A stretch of 64,000 nucleotides of DNA from Actinomadura sp. K4S16 (GCF_008327685.1 NZ_BDDE01000012.1:186001-250000); one strand, 5' to 3'; shown: positions 8,447 to 17,223, counted from the first letter of the stretch. Made by a program: numbers and translations. The notes: generated by a model from the letters alone, not told the origin.

Positions 8447-9801
8447 GCACCGCGACCGAGACGGCCACCGCCAGGAAGGCCGTGAACGGCAAGCGGCGGC
8501 TGCGCTGGCCGCACTACCTGCTCATCGCGTCCGGCCTGCTGGTGCTGCTGTCGCTGGTCCGGGTGATCGACGACGCCGACCCGGTGACCTCCAGCGGGAC
8601 GGTCAGCGCCGCGCTGCGCCTCGCCGTGCCGATCTTCCTGGCCGGGCTCGGCGGGCTGTGGTCCGAGCGGTCCGGCGTGATCAACATCGGTCTCGAGGGC
8701 ATGATGATCCTCGGCACCTGGACGGGCGCGTGGGCCGGCTACCAGTGGGGCCCGTGGATCGGCGTCCTCGCCGGGATCATCGGCGGTGCGCTCGGCGGGC
8801 TGCTGCACGCGATCGCGACCGTGTCGTTCGGCGTCGACCACATCGTGTCCGGTGTCGCGATCAACATCCTCGGCCTGGGGCTCACCCAGTTCCTCGCCGG
8901 TCTGATCTTCGACAAGGGGGAGGCGAAGGCGCTCGGCGGCGGCCCCCGCCAGTCGCCGCCCGTCGATCCGATCCAGACGCTGACGCTGCCGGTGCTGTCC
9001 GGAGGCAAGATCGGCGGCTGGCAGAGCCCCAACTGGCTCGGCTCGCTGGAGAAGCACCACTGGTTCCTGGTGTCGGACCTCGCGGGCATCGTGCGCGGCC
9101 TGACCAGCGACATGTCGCTGCTGACGCTCGTGGCGCTGCTGCTCCTCCCGGCCAGCTTCTTCGTGCTGTGGCGGACGGCGTTCGGGCTGCGGATCCGCTC
9201 GTGCGGCGAGGACCCGTACGCGGCCGAGTCGCTCGGCGTGCAGGTCTACCGGATGAAGTACGCGGCCACCATGATCTCGGGCGGTTTCGCGGGCCTGGCG
9301 GGCGCTTTCCTCGTCACCGTCGCCGCGCCGATCTACCAGGACGGCCAGACCAACGGCCGCGGGTTCATCGGCCTCGCCGCGATGATCTTCGGCAACTGGC
9401 GTCCGGGCGGCCTCGCCGCCGGCTCGCTGCTGTTCGGCTACACCGACGCGATGAACGTGCGCGGCGGCGGCGAGTCGGTGCACGCGCTCCTGCTGTTCGT
9501 GGCCATCCTGCTGATCGGCGTGGCCGTCTGGCAGGGCGTGCGCGCGAACCGCCTGCTCCCGCAGGCGGCGCTGGACGCGGCGCACCGCCGCGACATGCGG
9601 GGCGCCGTGATCGGCTCCGTGCTGTCCCTGGTCACGGCCGCCGCGCTGCTCACATGGTTCCTGCTGAGCGACATCGTCCCCGGCGAGCTGGTCTCCTTCA
9701 CGCCGCACCTGACGACGCTGCTCGTCCTGGCCCTGGCCAGCCAGCGCCTCCGCATGCCCGCCGCCAACGGGCTCAGGTACAGGCGTGGTGAGGCACGATA
9801 A
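8443..9801 (+). CDS. ABC transporter permease (nucleoside type, NupQ/YufQ-like)
   Basis: This 452-residue protein is the second half of the channel. ERSGVINIGLEGMMILG near residue 75 is the family signature, and FGVDHIVSGVAINILGLG follows. A longer loop (about residues 160-215) carries Gly/Pro-rich sequence before later membrane segments. The frame is open far upstream, but the ATG at 8443 overlaps the preceding stop as ATGA and starts the conserved region, so longer versions are rejected. The C-terminal end has two extra hydrophobic segments. Confidence 0.9.
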   Translation: MSTATETATARKAVNGKRRLRWPHYLLIASGLLVLLSLVRVIDDADPVTSSGTVSAALRLAVPIFLAGLGGLWSERSGVINIGLEGMMILGTWTGAWAGYQWGPWIGVLAGIIGGALGGLLHAIATVSFGVDHIVSGVAINILGLGLTQFLAGLIFDKGEAKALGGGPRQSPPVDPIQTLTLPVLSGGKIGGWQSPNWLGSLEKHHWFLVSDLAGIVRGLTSDMSLLTLVALLLLPASFFVLWRTAFGLRIRSCGEDPYAAESLGVQVYRMKYAATMISGGFAGLAGAFLVTVAAPIYQDGQTNGRGFIGLAAMIFGNWRPGGLAAGSLLFGYTDAMNVRGGGESVHALLLFVAILLIGVAVWQGVRANRLLPQAALDAAHRRDMRGAVIGSVLSLVTAAALLTWFLLSDIVPGELVSFTPHLTTLLVLALASQRLRMPAANGLRYRRGEAR

Positions 9802-9806
9802 CCCCT

Positions 9807-10211
9807 ATGGAGATTGATTGGCCTGCTCTGCGCGTTGCCGCGCGGGAGGCGATGGCTCGTGCTTACTGCCCGTACTCCGGGTTTCCGGTCGGGGCCGCCG
9901 CGCTGGTGGACGACGGCCGGATCATCACGGGGTGCAACGTGGAGAACGCCTCGTACGGCGTCGGCCTGTGCGCGGAGTGCTCCGTCGTGTCGGCGCTGCA
10001 CGGGCCCGGCAAGTCGGAGCGGCCCCGGCTGGTCGCCATGGCGGTGGTCGACCGGCACGGGAACCCGCTGATGCCGTGCGGGCGCTGCCGGCAGTTGCTG
10101 TGGGAGCACGGCGGCGCCCCGATGCTGCTGGAGACGACGCGCGGCATCCTGCCCATGTCGGACGTCCTGCCGGACGCGTTCGGTCCCGACGACCTCGTGG
10201 ACCGGGCCTGA
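9807..10211 (+). CDS. cdd: Cytidine deaminase (tetrameric type)
   Basis: The enzyme converts cytidine and deoxycytidine to uridine and deoxyuridine. At 134 residues it has the small tetrameric form: Cys55 and Glu57 in the CAE motif (zinc ligand and proton shuttle) and Cys91 and Cys94 in PCGRC (zinc ligands). NVENASYG binds the ribose. It lies 5 bases after the second permease, so imported cytidine is deaminated at once and passed to the pyrimidine phosphorylase encoded next. Confidence 0.95.
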   Translation: MEIDWPALRVAAREAMARAYCPYSGFPVGAAALVDDGRIITGCNVENASYGVGLCAECSVVSALHGPGKSERPRLVAMAVVDRHGNPLMPCGRCRQLLWEHGGAPMLLETTRGILPMSDVLPDAFGPDDLVDRA

Positions 10212-10310
10212 CCGGCACGTCCCGCTCGACAACGCCGGTCGGCGCACCCCGCCGGCCGGCCGCACACCCCAGCCAGACCGACTCAGTCTGACCGGCACAG
10301 AGAGGATCTC

Positions 10311-11585
10311 GTGGACGCCATCGATGTCATCCGCGCCAAGCGGGACGGCGGGACGCTGACCCCCGAGCAGATCGACTGGGCGGTCGACGCCTACACCCGG
10401 GGCGCGATCGCCGAGGAGCAGATGTCGGCGCTGGCGATGGCGATCCTGCTCAACGGCATGTCGCGGGCCGAGGTGGCCCGCTGGACCGAGGCCATGATCC
10501 GCTCCGGCGAGCGGATGGACTGGTCGGCGCTGGACCGTCCGACCACCGACAAGCACTCCACCGGCGGCGTCGGCGACAAGATCACCCTGCCGCTGGCGCC
10601 GCTGGTGGCGGCGTGCGGCGCGGCCGTCCCGCAGCTGTCGGGGCGGGGCCTCGGCCACACCGGCGGGACGCTCGACAAGCTGGAGTCGATCCCGGGCTGG
10701 CGGGCGTCGCTGTCGAACGCGGAGATGCTGGACGTGCTGCGCTCGGCGGGCGCGGTCATCTGCGCGGCGGGCAGCGGCCTGGCGCCGGCCGACCGCAAGC
10801 TCTACGCGCTGCGCGACGTGACCGGCACGGTGGAGTCGATCCCGCTGATCGCCTCCTCGATCATGTCCAAGAAGATCGCCGAGGGCACGGGCGCGCTGGT
10901 GCTGGACGTCAAGGTCGGCTCGGGCGCGTTCATGAAGACGGTCGGCAACGCCCGCGAGCTGGCCGAGACGATGGTCGCGATCGGCTCCGACCACGGGCTG
11001 CGCACGGTCGCCCTGCTGACCGCCATGGACCGTCCGCTCGGCAACGCGGTCGGCAACGCCGTCGAGGTGGCCGAGTCGGTCGAGGTGCTCGCCGGGGGAG
11101 GCCCGTCCGACGTGGTCGAGCTGACCCTGACGCTGGCGCGGGAGATGCTCGACGCCGCCGGGATCTCGGGCAAGGACCCGGCCGACGCGCTGCGCGACGG
11201 CTCCGCCATGGACGTCTGGCGCCGGATGATCACCGCGCAGGGCGGCGACCCCGACGCGCCGCTGCCGACCGCCCGCGAGACCCACGTGGTCACGGCGCCG
11301 TCCTCGGGCGTCCTGACCAGGCTCGACGCCTACGGGGTCGGGGTGGCGGCCTGGCGTCTCGGCGCCGGCCGGGCCCGCAAGGAGGACCCGGTGTCGTTCG
11401 GCGCTGGCGTCATCTGCCACGCCAAGCCGGGCGACACGGTCGAGGAGGGGCGGCCGCTGCTGACGCTGCACGCCGACGACGAGGCCAGGTTCGGCCGCGC
11501 GCTGGAGGCGCTGGACGGCGCCTTCGACATCGAGGCAGGCGGCGCCGTCTCCGCGCACCCCCTGGTCATCGACCGGATCGCGTGA
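10311..11585 (+). CDS. deoA: Thymidine phosphorylase (pyrimidine-nucleoside phosphorylase)
   Basis: The enzyme splits thymidine or uridine with phosphate into base and (deoxy)ribose-1-phosphate. The 424-residue protein contains the phosphate-binding KHSTGGVGDK (residues 81-90), LSGRGLGHTGGTLDKLESIPG, and the C-terminal barrel-sandwich lobe. Length and order of lobes are normal. The GTG start follows AGAGAGGA. The 99-base gap after cdd contains a small CAGAC/GTCTG dyad but no clear terminator, so it is probably in the same operon. Confidence 0.95.
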   Translation: MDAIDVIRAKRDGGTLTPEQIDWAVDAYTRGAIAEEQMSALAMAILLNGMSRAEVARWTEAMIRSGERMDWSALDRPTTDKHSTGGVGDKITLPLAPLVAACGAAVPQLSGRGLGHTGGTLDKLESIPGWRASLSNAEMLDVLRSAGAVICAAGSGLAPADRKLYALRDVTGTVESIPLIASSIMSKKIAEGTGALVLDVKVGSGAFMKTVGNARELAETMVAIGSDHGLRTVALLTAMDRPLGNAVGNAVEVAESVEVLAGGGPSDVVELTLTLAREMLDAAGISGKDPADALRDGSAMDVWRRMITAQGGDPDAPLPTARETHVVTAPSSGVLTRLDAYGVGVAAWRLGAGRARKEDPVSFGAGVICHAKPGDTVEEGRPLLTLHADDEARFGRALEALDGAFDIEAGGAVSAHPLVIDRIA

Positions 11586-11675
11586 ACCGACCAGTTTGTT
11601 AATAATCACCGTTGACGGGCGTTGTGTCCGCTCTGGAAGCTGATCAGGTTTCTCTCAGCAGCCAAGGAGCGGACG

Positions 11676-13529
11676 TTGCGACTCTCACTCCTGCCCGTAG
11701 CGGCGCTCGCGGGCGCGGTCGGCCTCGTGGCCGGCATGGTGCCCGCGTACGCCGACGCGGGACGTCCCCACATCGTGGTGAAGGACGGCAAGACGCAGCC
11801 CACGTTCTCGTTCAAGGACGCCATCCGCGAGAAGGTGTTCGTCGAGACGACCGTGGACAGCGACCGGGACGGCAAACGCGACCGCGTCTCCGTCTACGTC
11901 ACGCGCCCCAAGGAGACGAGCGGCGGCCTCAAGGTCGCCTCCATCCTCGAGGGCAGCCCCTACTACGCCGGCACGCAGGACCCGCCGTACCACCCGGCCG
12001 ACGTGACCGACTACCCGCGCCTCGCGCCGTGGACGCCCCCGCCCGGCCCGCCCGGCCCGACGAGCTACTCGCGCGTCTACTACGACAACTACTTCGTCTC
12101 CCGCGGCTACGCCGTCCTCGCCGCCGACACCCTCGGCACGGGCGACTCCGACGGCTGCCCGACCGCCGTCGGCCCGAACGAGACGCAGGGCATGAAGTCG
12201 GTCATCGAGTGGCTCACCGGCAAGGCGACCGCGTACGACGCCCAGGGCAACAAGGTCGACGCCGGCTGGTCGACCGGGAACGTCGCCATGGCCGGCAAGT
12301 CCTACGACGGCACGCTGCCCCTCGCGACCGCCGCGACCCGCGTGCCCGGCCTCAAGACGGTCGTGTCCATCTCCGGCGTGTCCAACTGGTACGACGAGTA
12401 CCGCGCCAACGGCGGCGTCGTCGCGCCGGACGGCTGGGAGGGCGAGGACCTCGACCTGCACGCCAAGGCCGTGCTGACCCGCCACGACCTCGCGGTGTGC
12501 GCGCCCGTCATGCACGACCTCGAGAAGAAGATGGACCGGGTCACCGGTGACTACAACCGGACCTGGGACGAGCGGAACTTCGCCAAGTCCGCGCCCCGGT
12601 TCAAGGCCAGCGTGTTCATGACCAGCGGCCTCGCAGACTGGAACGTCAAGCCGATCCAGATGTCCCTCCTGTGGGACGGGCTGAAGAAGGCCGGCGTCGA
12701 CCGGAAGCTCTGGATCCACCAGGCCGCGCACGACGAGCCCCTGGACGTCCGCCAGAGCGTGTGGCTCGAAACGCTGAACCTGTGGTTCGCGCATGAGCTC
12801 TACAACGTCCGGAACGACATCATGCGCCAGCCCAAGGTCGACCTTGAGCGCACACCGGGCCAGTGGGAGACGCACAAGGACTGGCCGGACGCCTCGGCCC
12901 GTCCCGTTCCCCTCGGCCTGTCGGCGAAGGGCCTCGGCCGGCGCGGCCACGGCACCCAGCAGCTGGTGGACGACCCGTCCCGCAAGGCCGAGGACCTGGC
13001 CGCGGACCCGGACGCGGCGGACCCCAACCGCCTGATCTATCTCACGCCGAAGCTGACCAAGGCCATGAAGCTCAGCGGCACGGCGCGGATCAAGCTGCGC
13101 GCCTCCGTCGACGGCCGCTCGCCCTACCTGTCGGCCCTCCTGGTCGACTACGGCTCAGACGAGCGCGTCTCCGGCTTCGTCCGGACATCCGACACCTGGT
13201 GCTACGGGGATTCCATCCCGGGTGACGAGGGCTGCCGCCCCGTCCGGAAGTACACCACCGCCGTCACCCCGTTCAAGATCGTGACGCGCGGCTGGACGGA
13301 CGTCCGCAACCGCGAGTCGATCTGGCGGAGCACCCCGGTGAAGGCCGGCAAGGAGTACACGTTCAGCTGGCCCATGCAGCCGTACGACTACGTCTTCAAG
13401 CCCGGCCACCGGATCGGCCTCATGGTGCTGGCCACCGACCACGCCTACACGCTCCGCTACCCGGCGGGGACCAAGGTCAAGGTCGACCTGGACGGCAGCA
13501 CCCTGACCCTCCCCCTCACCAACGGCTGA
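11676..13529 (+). CDS. Secreted Xaa-Pro dipeptidyl-peptidase, S15/CocE-type
   Basis: The protein should release Xaa-Pro dipeptides from peptides outside the cell, or act as an acyl esterase as some CocE relatives do. It begins with a clear signal peptide cut near AYADA (residues 24-28). The nucleophile elbow GKSYDG places the serine near residue 209; candidate acid and base are Asp in GLADWNVKP (around 323) and His in QAAHDEP (around 351). A C-terminal jelly-roll (about 400-617) is typical of S15. I chose the TTG at 11676 since AAGGAG lies 6 bases upstream and the signal peptide starts there; upstream codons are not signal-like. The gene stands alone between hairpins. Confidence 0.88.
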   Translation: MRLSLLPVAALAGAVGLVAGMVPAYADAGRPHIVVKDGKTQPTFSFKDAIREKVFVETTVDSDRDGKRDRVSVYVTRPKETSGGLKVASILEGSPYYAGTQDPPYHPADVTDYPRLAPWTPPPGPPGPTSYSRVYYDNYFVSRGYAVLAADTLGTGDSDGCPTAVGPNETQGMKSVIEWLTGKATAYDAQGNKVDAGWSTGNVAMAGKSYDGTLPLATAATRVPGLKTVVSISGVSNWYDEYRANGGVVAPDGWEGEDLDLHAKAVLTRHDLAVCAPVMHDLEKKMDRVTGDYNRTWDERNFAKSAPRFKASVFMTSGLADWNVKPIQMSLLWDGLKKAGVDRKLWIHQAAHDEPLDVRQSVWLETLNLWFAHELYNVRNDIMRQPKVDLERTPGQWETHKDWPDASARPVPLGLSAKGLGRRGHGTQQLVDDPSRKAEDLAADPDAADPNRLIYLTPKLTKAMKLSGTARIKLRASVDGRSPYLSALLVDYGSDERVSGFVRTSDTWCYGDSIPGDEGCRPVRKYTTAVTPFKIVTRGWTDVRNRESIWRSTPVKAGKEYTFSWPMQPYDYVFKPGHRIGLMVLATDHAYTLRYPAGTKVKVDLDGSTLTLPLTNG

Positions 13530-13531
13530 CC

Positions 13532-13556
13532 CGGGCACGGCATCGCCCCGTGCCCG
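13532..13556 (+). terminator. Stem-loop after the S15 peptidase gene
   Basis: CGGGCACGG (13532-13540) pairs with CCGTGCCCG (13548-13556) across a 7-base loop, starting three bases after the stop. It lacks a T-run, as is common for hairpin terminators in this kind of genome. Confidence 0.55.
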
Positions 13557-13588
13557 CGCGTCTCGTGGGCGACTGTTGAAGGGCAGCG

Positions 13589-13615
13589 CCCGGAACGCCG
13601 AATCGGCGTTCCGGG
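13589..13615. repeat. 27-bp near-perfect palindrome
   Basis: The 13-base arm at 13589-13601 is exactly repeated in reverse complement at 13603-13615, with a single A between. It lies between the S15 peptidase and FDOR genes, 70 bases before the latter's start. It could be a second terminator or a dyad operator for the FDOR gene. Confidence 0.6.
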
Positions 13616-13685
13616 TGCTCGCCATTGCGAGCCCGTGCGTCCGGCGTCTGAGATGATTCGACCAGACGGAGGGAGGCGACCGGCC

Positions 13686-14135
13686 ATGGCAGACCTATCC
13701 GCCTTCGCCGAGCTGGTGCCGCTCGATCACGGCTTGTGCGTGGTCAGCACCTTGCGGGGCGATGGCAGCATCCAGTCGTCGGTGGTCAACGCCGGCGTGC
13801 TGGACCATCCGGTACGGGGAGACCGGGTCGTCGGGCTCGTCGCCACCGGAGGCTCGCGCAAGCTGGCCCACCTGCGTGCGGACCCCCGGGTCACGATCGT
13901 CGTCCGGGCGGGCTGGCGATGGGCGGCCGTCGAGGGAGACGCCGAGCTCATCGGCCCCGACGACCCGCGTCCGGGGGTCGACGGTGAAGCGCTTCGCCTG
14001 CTGCTGCGGGAGGTCTTCCTCGCCGCCGGCGGCACTCACGACGACTGGGACGACTACGACCGGGTGATGGCTGGGGAGCGGCGCGCCGCCGTGCTCATCA
14101 CGCCGCGCCGTGTCTACACCAACCCGCAGACCTGA
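13686..14135 (+). CDS. PPOX-type split-barrel protein, probable F420- or FMN-dependent oxidoreductase
   Basis: This 149-residue protein belongs to the flavin/deazaflavin split-barrel group. GDGSIQSSVVNAGVLDHP and KLAHLRADPRVTIVVRAGWRW match the cofactor-binding strands. Such proteins in actinobacteria usually reduce substrates with F420H2, but the substrate cannot be read from sequence. The ATG at 13686 has GGAGGGAGG 7 bases upstream; earlier in-frame codons lack a site. Confidence 0.8.
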   Translation: MADLSAFAELVPLDHGLCVVSTLRGDGSIQSSVVNAGVLDHPVRGDRVVGLVATGGSRKLAHLRADPRVTIVVRAGWRWAAVEGDAELIGPDDPRPGVDGEALRLLLREVFLAAGGTHDDWDDYDRVMAGERRAAVLITPRRVYTNPQT

Positions 14136-14173
14136 CGGCGCCCGGCGGCGGGCGGCCGCGCCGGTACTCCTAC

Positions 14174-14668
14174 GTGGGCCCGCCCGAGTTCCTCGCAACG
14201 GTACGACCAGGCATGGAAGGACGGCGGATCGCGTCCCCGGACGATCTCGCCACCTGGCTCGCCGCGTGCGACGAGGACGAGTCGGCCGAGCCGTTCACCT
14301 TCGTCGTCGACCTGGACGGCTTCCTGCGCCTCTCTCACCGGCGCAGCGAGCACGTCGTCTGCGCGGGAGGCATGCCCGTCCTGAGCGCCGGTGAGATCAC
14401 CTTCGCCGAACACGGCGGCCGGTGGTCGGTGGAGGGAGCCAGCAACCAGTCGACCGGCTACTGCCCCGATCCGGATTCCTGGCCCGCCGTCGGCGGTGCG
14501 CTCGACCGGGCCGGACTGGACCATCCGGGCCGCTTCACCGACCCGATGGTCTTCCGCCGCTGCCCCGAGTGCCGGGAACGCAACCTGGTCAAGGACGCCC
14601 ACTTCTTCTGCGCCCTCTGCGACGCCGAACTCCCGCGCACCTGGAACATGGCCCCCGCCGATCACTGA
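14174..14668 (+). CDS. Uncharacterised protein with C-terminal zinc ribbon
   Basis: I do not recognise the function. The 164-residue protein ends in a CPEC...CALC pair (residues about 134-155), a likely zinc ribbon, after an acidic, beta-rich N-terminal part (FTFVVDLDGFLRLSHRRSEH). A GTG at 14174 is marked as the start, but the preceding codons in frame (RPRRYSY) look coding, and an in-frame CTG at 14132 overlaps the previous stop as CTGA, so the protein may be 14 residues longer. It is probably co-transcribed with the FDOR gene 38 bases upstream. The 3' end overlaps the convergent PQ-loop gene by 7 bases. Confidence 0.65.
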   Translation: MGPPEFLATVRPGMEGRRIASPDDLATWLAACDEDESAEPFTFVVDLDGFLRLSHRRSEHVVCAGGMPVLSAGEITFAEHGGRWSVEGASNQSTGYCPDPDSWPAVGGALDRAGLDHPGRFTDPMVFRRCPECRERNLVKDAHFFCALCDAELPRTWNMAPADH

Positions 14669-15297
14669 GGGGCGGACGCCTCCCCGCGGTGGAAGCGGCG
14701 CCGCCGGAGCCGGGCGGAGGCGGCCGCGGCGTACTGGGCGCGGCCGAGCATGAGGAGGCCGGCGGCGACGCCCGTCCAGCCGAGGGCGATCAGGCGCGGG
14801 TCGCCCTGGTGGAGCCCGTAGAGACCGAAGCAGAGCAACTCGCCCAGGATGAGCAGCCATGTGCCCCGGGAGATCCCGGTCGGCCGGGGCGTGCGGTAGG
14901 CGGTCCACACCGAGGGGGCGACCTGGAGCACGAACGAGGTGGTCAGGACCGCGCCGATTCCGGCGCGGCCGGTCGCCGCCCACGCGAGGAGGATCAGGGC
15001 CGTCCACGCGGCGACGATCGCGGCGGGACGGCGGGGGACGCCGTTCCGGCGGCCGAGCAGGAGCGCGAGCGCGCCGGCGAGCACGGTCGCCGAGACCGCC
15101 GGCACCAGTGCGGTCCAGAACTCCGACAGCGTGAAGTAGATGATCCATCCGGCGTTGCCGACGCTGGTCAGGGCCGCCCACGACCAGGAGACCCCGGCCG
15201 TGTCCCCGGCTCGCAGGACCCGGGCCAGCTGCGGCAGGAACTGGGGCACCCCGAAGACCGCCGCCGCGATCGGCAGCCAGTCCGCTGCTCCGCTCAT
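14662..15297 (-). CDS. PQ-loop/SWEET-like membrane protein
   Basis: The 211-residue protein has about seven hydrophobic segments and two PQ-type motifs: VPQFLPQL near residue 20 and VAPSVWTAYRTPRPTGIS near residue 130. The two-repeat arrangement resembles a fused pair of SemiSWEET units, which move small solutes such as sugars or amino acids down their gradient. It is transcribed away from an Lrp-type regulator across 122 bases, which suggests an amino acid or derivative as substrate and Lrp control; this is inference from position. Confidence 0.7.
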   Translation of the reverse strand: MSGAADWLPIAAAVFGVPQFLPQLARVLRAGDTAGVSWSWAALTSVGNAGWIIYFTLSEFWTALVPAVSATVLAGALALLLGRRNGVPRRPAAIVAAWTALILLAWAATGRAGIGAVLTTSFVLQVAPSVWTAYRTPRPTGISRGTWLLILGELLCFGLYGLHQGDPRLIALGWTGVAAGLLMLGRAQYAAAASARLRRRRFHRGEASAPQ

Positions 15298-15419
15298 GAG
15301 GAACCACCCCTCCGGTCGCGGGCCCCTTTCCGCCCTTTGGGGGAAGAGTAGATCAATTCTGGCGCAGCTTTGTTGCTATTAATGGCCGAAATGCGGGATC
15401 TAATGGAAGGATCATGCTC

Positions 15420-15878
15420 ATGGACGGAACTGATCGAAAGATCCTTGCTGAGCTCCAGGGCGAGGGGAGGCTGACCGTCACCGAACTGGCCCAGCGGGTG
15501 CGGCTCAGCCCCGCGCCGTGCCACCGGCGCCTGCGCGAGCTGGAGCGGGCGAAGGTCATCACGGGGTACCGGGCGCTGGTCGACCCGGCGGCCGTCGGGT
15601 TCGGTCTGGAGGTGCTGGTCGCCGTCACGATGGACCGCGAGGACGCCGCCACGATCATCGAGTTCGAGGAAGCCCTCGCCGGCGTCCGGCACATACGCCA
15701 CGCCGAGCGGCTGTTCGGTGATCCGGACTACCTCCTGCGCGTCCTGGCCCCCGATCTCGACGGCTACGCCGCCATCCGCGACGAGACGCTCGCCACGCTG
15801 CCCGGCGTGCGGCGCCTGACCTCCACCATCGTGATGAAGCGCATCGTCGACGACCGGCCGCTGCCGCTCTCGCCGTAG
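15420..15878 (+). CDS. Lrp/AsnC-family transcriptional regulator
   Basis: The 152-residue protein has an N-terminal winged helix (DRKILAELQGEGRLTVTELAQRVRLSPAPCHRRLREL) and a C-terminal RAM ligand-binding domain. These proteins sense amino acids and often control a neighbouring exporter. I prefer the ATG at 15420 because GGAAGGA ends 8 bases upstream; the ATG at 15414 is only 2 bases from it. The AT-rich stretch at 15350-15400 before it likely holds the shared promoter and binding sites. Confidence 0.88.
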   Translation: MDGTDRKILAELQGEGRLTVTELAQRVRLSPAPCHRRLRELERAKVITGYRALVDPAAVGFGLEVLVAVTMDREDAATIIEFEEALAGVRHIRHAERLFGDPDYLLRVLAPDLDGYAAIRDETLATLPGVRRLTSTIVMKRIVDDRPLPLSP

Positions 15879-15906
15879 GGAGCCGGTCGGGCCCCCGGCC
15901 GGCTCC
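15879..15906. terminator. Bidirectional stem-loop between convergent genes
   Basis: GGAGCCGG (15879-15886) pairs with CCGGCTCC (15899-15906) directly after the Lrp stop; the opposite gene ends at 15959. No T-run is present. Confidence 0.5.
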
Positions 15907-15958
15907 TCACCGTCGCCGGCCGCAGGCGCCGCTGCCCGCTGTGATCCTCGCCGCGGGC

Positions 15959-16357
15959 TCAGGGGGCGTCGCCCGCGGGCGCGGTGCGGGTGGCCATATG
16001 GGCCTGACGCATCCGGCCGTCGGGCGCGAAGCGGCCGAAGAAGTAGACCTCGATGGCCAGGTCCTTGCCGCGCTGGGACACGTGCAGGGTGTAGCGGGCG
16101 GCGAGGCGGTCGCCGTCCGCGACGGCCTCGTGCACCTCCACCCGGCTGGTGGGCCGGTTCTTGCGGACGGGCCGGGTGTGCGCGATGAGCTTGTCGCGGT
16201 CGATCCGGATCCCGTCGGCGAGCTGGACGATGTCCGGGGTGTGGTAGCGGTCGACGATCAGCGCCGCGTCCTCGTCACCGGCCAGCAGGTCGGCGGTGAA
16301 GGAGGTGTAGAAGTCGGCGATGAACCGTCCGGGTTCGGTCTCGCTGAGTGGACGCAT
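15959..16357 (-). CDS. SnoaL-like/NTF2-fold protein
   Basis: The 132-residue protein has the alpha+beta cone fold of the SnoaL group (FIADFYTSFTADLLAGDEDAA, then DRYHTPDIVQLADGIRI, and strands around VEVHEAVADGDRLAARYTLH). Members are small ketosteroid-isomerase-like enzymes or binding proteins. It is divergent from a TetR regulator across 86 bases containing two direct repeats, so it is the likely target of that regulator. The ribosome site (CAGGGG) is weak. Confidence 0.75.
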   Translation of the reverse strand: MRPLSETEPGRFIADFYTSFTADLLAGDEDAALIVDRYHTPDIVQLADGIRIDRDKLIAHTRPVRKNRPTSRVEVHEAVADGDRLAARYTLHVSQRGKDLAIEVYFFGRFAPDGRMRQAHMATRTAPAGDAP

Positions 16358-16386
16358 GGGACCCCTGTCGGTAGAGCCGGTACGAT

Positions 16387-16439
16387 CTTTGACGCTCTGT
16401 AAGATATGAGCCGGGATGTAACTTTGACAAGGTGTAAGA
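16387..16439. promoter_or_regulatory. Pair of 18-bp direct repeats, candidate TetR operators and divergent promoter
   Basis: CTTTGAC-N4-TGTAAGA occurs at 16387-16404 and again at 16422-16439, 35 bp apart. The second copy contains TTGACA and ends 4 bases before the TetR start codon. On the other strand TTGTCA and TATCTT are spaced about 18 bases and could drive the SnoaL-like gene. The repeats thus overlap both candidate promoters. Confidence 0.6.
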
Positions 16440-16443
16440 GGTA

Positions 16444-17025
16444 ATGCCGCCTTCGGCCCGCAACCGCCGAGCCGACGCCCGCCGCAGCAGGGAGGCCATC
16501 CTGGATGCCGCGACGCGGGTGCTCGACGCCGAGCCCGACGCCGGTCTCGGGGCGGTCGCGGTCGCGGCCGGCGTGACCCGCCAGACGGTCTACGCCCACT
16601 TCCCCTCGCGGGAGAAGCTGCTGCTGGCGGTCGCCGAGCGGCTCACCGACAGGACCGCCGCCGCCATGGACGCAGCCGATCTCGACGCGGGTCCGGCCGC
16701 GGACGCGCTGGTGCGCCTGCTCGACGCCGCCGCCCGGGAGGCCGAGCGCCACCCCGTCCTGACGCGGCGGATCAGCACGGTGCCCGTCGGGCCGGAGGCC
16801 GACCGCGACCGGCACGCGCCCGTCGCCGACCGGATCAGGCAGGTGATCGAGCGGGGGCGGCGGGACGGCGAGTTCGACGATCGGCTCCCGGTCGGCTGGC
16901 TGGTCGCGGCCACGATCACGCTCGCCCATGCCGCGAGCGAGGAGCGGCAGGCCGGACGGATGGACGGCACGTCCGCCGGCGACGCGCTGCGCACCAGCCT
17001 CCTGCGGCTCCTCGGCGCCTCCTGA
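16444..17025 (+). CDS. TetR-family regulator
   Basis: The 193-residue protein starts with a basic tail and a helix-turn-helix (AILDAATRVLDAEP...GVTRQTVYAHFPSREKLLLAVAERL, about residues 18-65). The C-terminal ligand domain is not recognised. It faces the SnoaL-like gene, and direct repeats lie between them, so it probably represses both. The start is close to the second repeat and its AGAGG ribosome site is only 2 bases away, which may mean a short-leader or leaderless message. Confidence 0.85.
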   Translation: MPPSARNRRADARRSREAILDAATRVLDAEPDAGLGAVAVAAGVTRQTVYAHFPSREKLLLAVAERLTDRTAAAMDAADLDAGPAADALVRLLDAAAREAERHPVLTRRISTVPVGPEADRDRHAPVADRIRQVIERGRRDGEFDDRLPVGWLVAATITLAHAASEERQAGRMDGTSAGDALRTSLLRLLGAS

Positions 17026-17223
17026 ACGCCTCGGCGAGGCGGGATGCGGTGTGACGGCTTTCATGCCAACTTTTCCGGGATTTGTGAGGGCGGGAGCCTT
17101 TCCGGGGGACGAAAAAAGGATCACCGAACCAAACGGGCGCAAGCCTCATCAGATACGGGCATAAGGGGGCACGGGCTCACGGGCTGAAAGTCGAGTAGGC
17201 CGCCGTGTCGATATGGAGAGAAC

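Noticed and set aside
11685..12950. Long minus-strand open frame opposite the S15 peptidase
   Set aside because: It is the mirror of a GC-biased gene; the composition (Val/Gly/Arg-rich) and lack of motifs mark it as non-coding.
17026..17223. Riboswitch before the surface-protein gene
   Set aside because: The 198-base leader region has short G-rich patches but no match I can make to a known riboswitch core.
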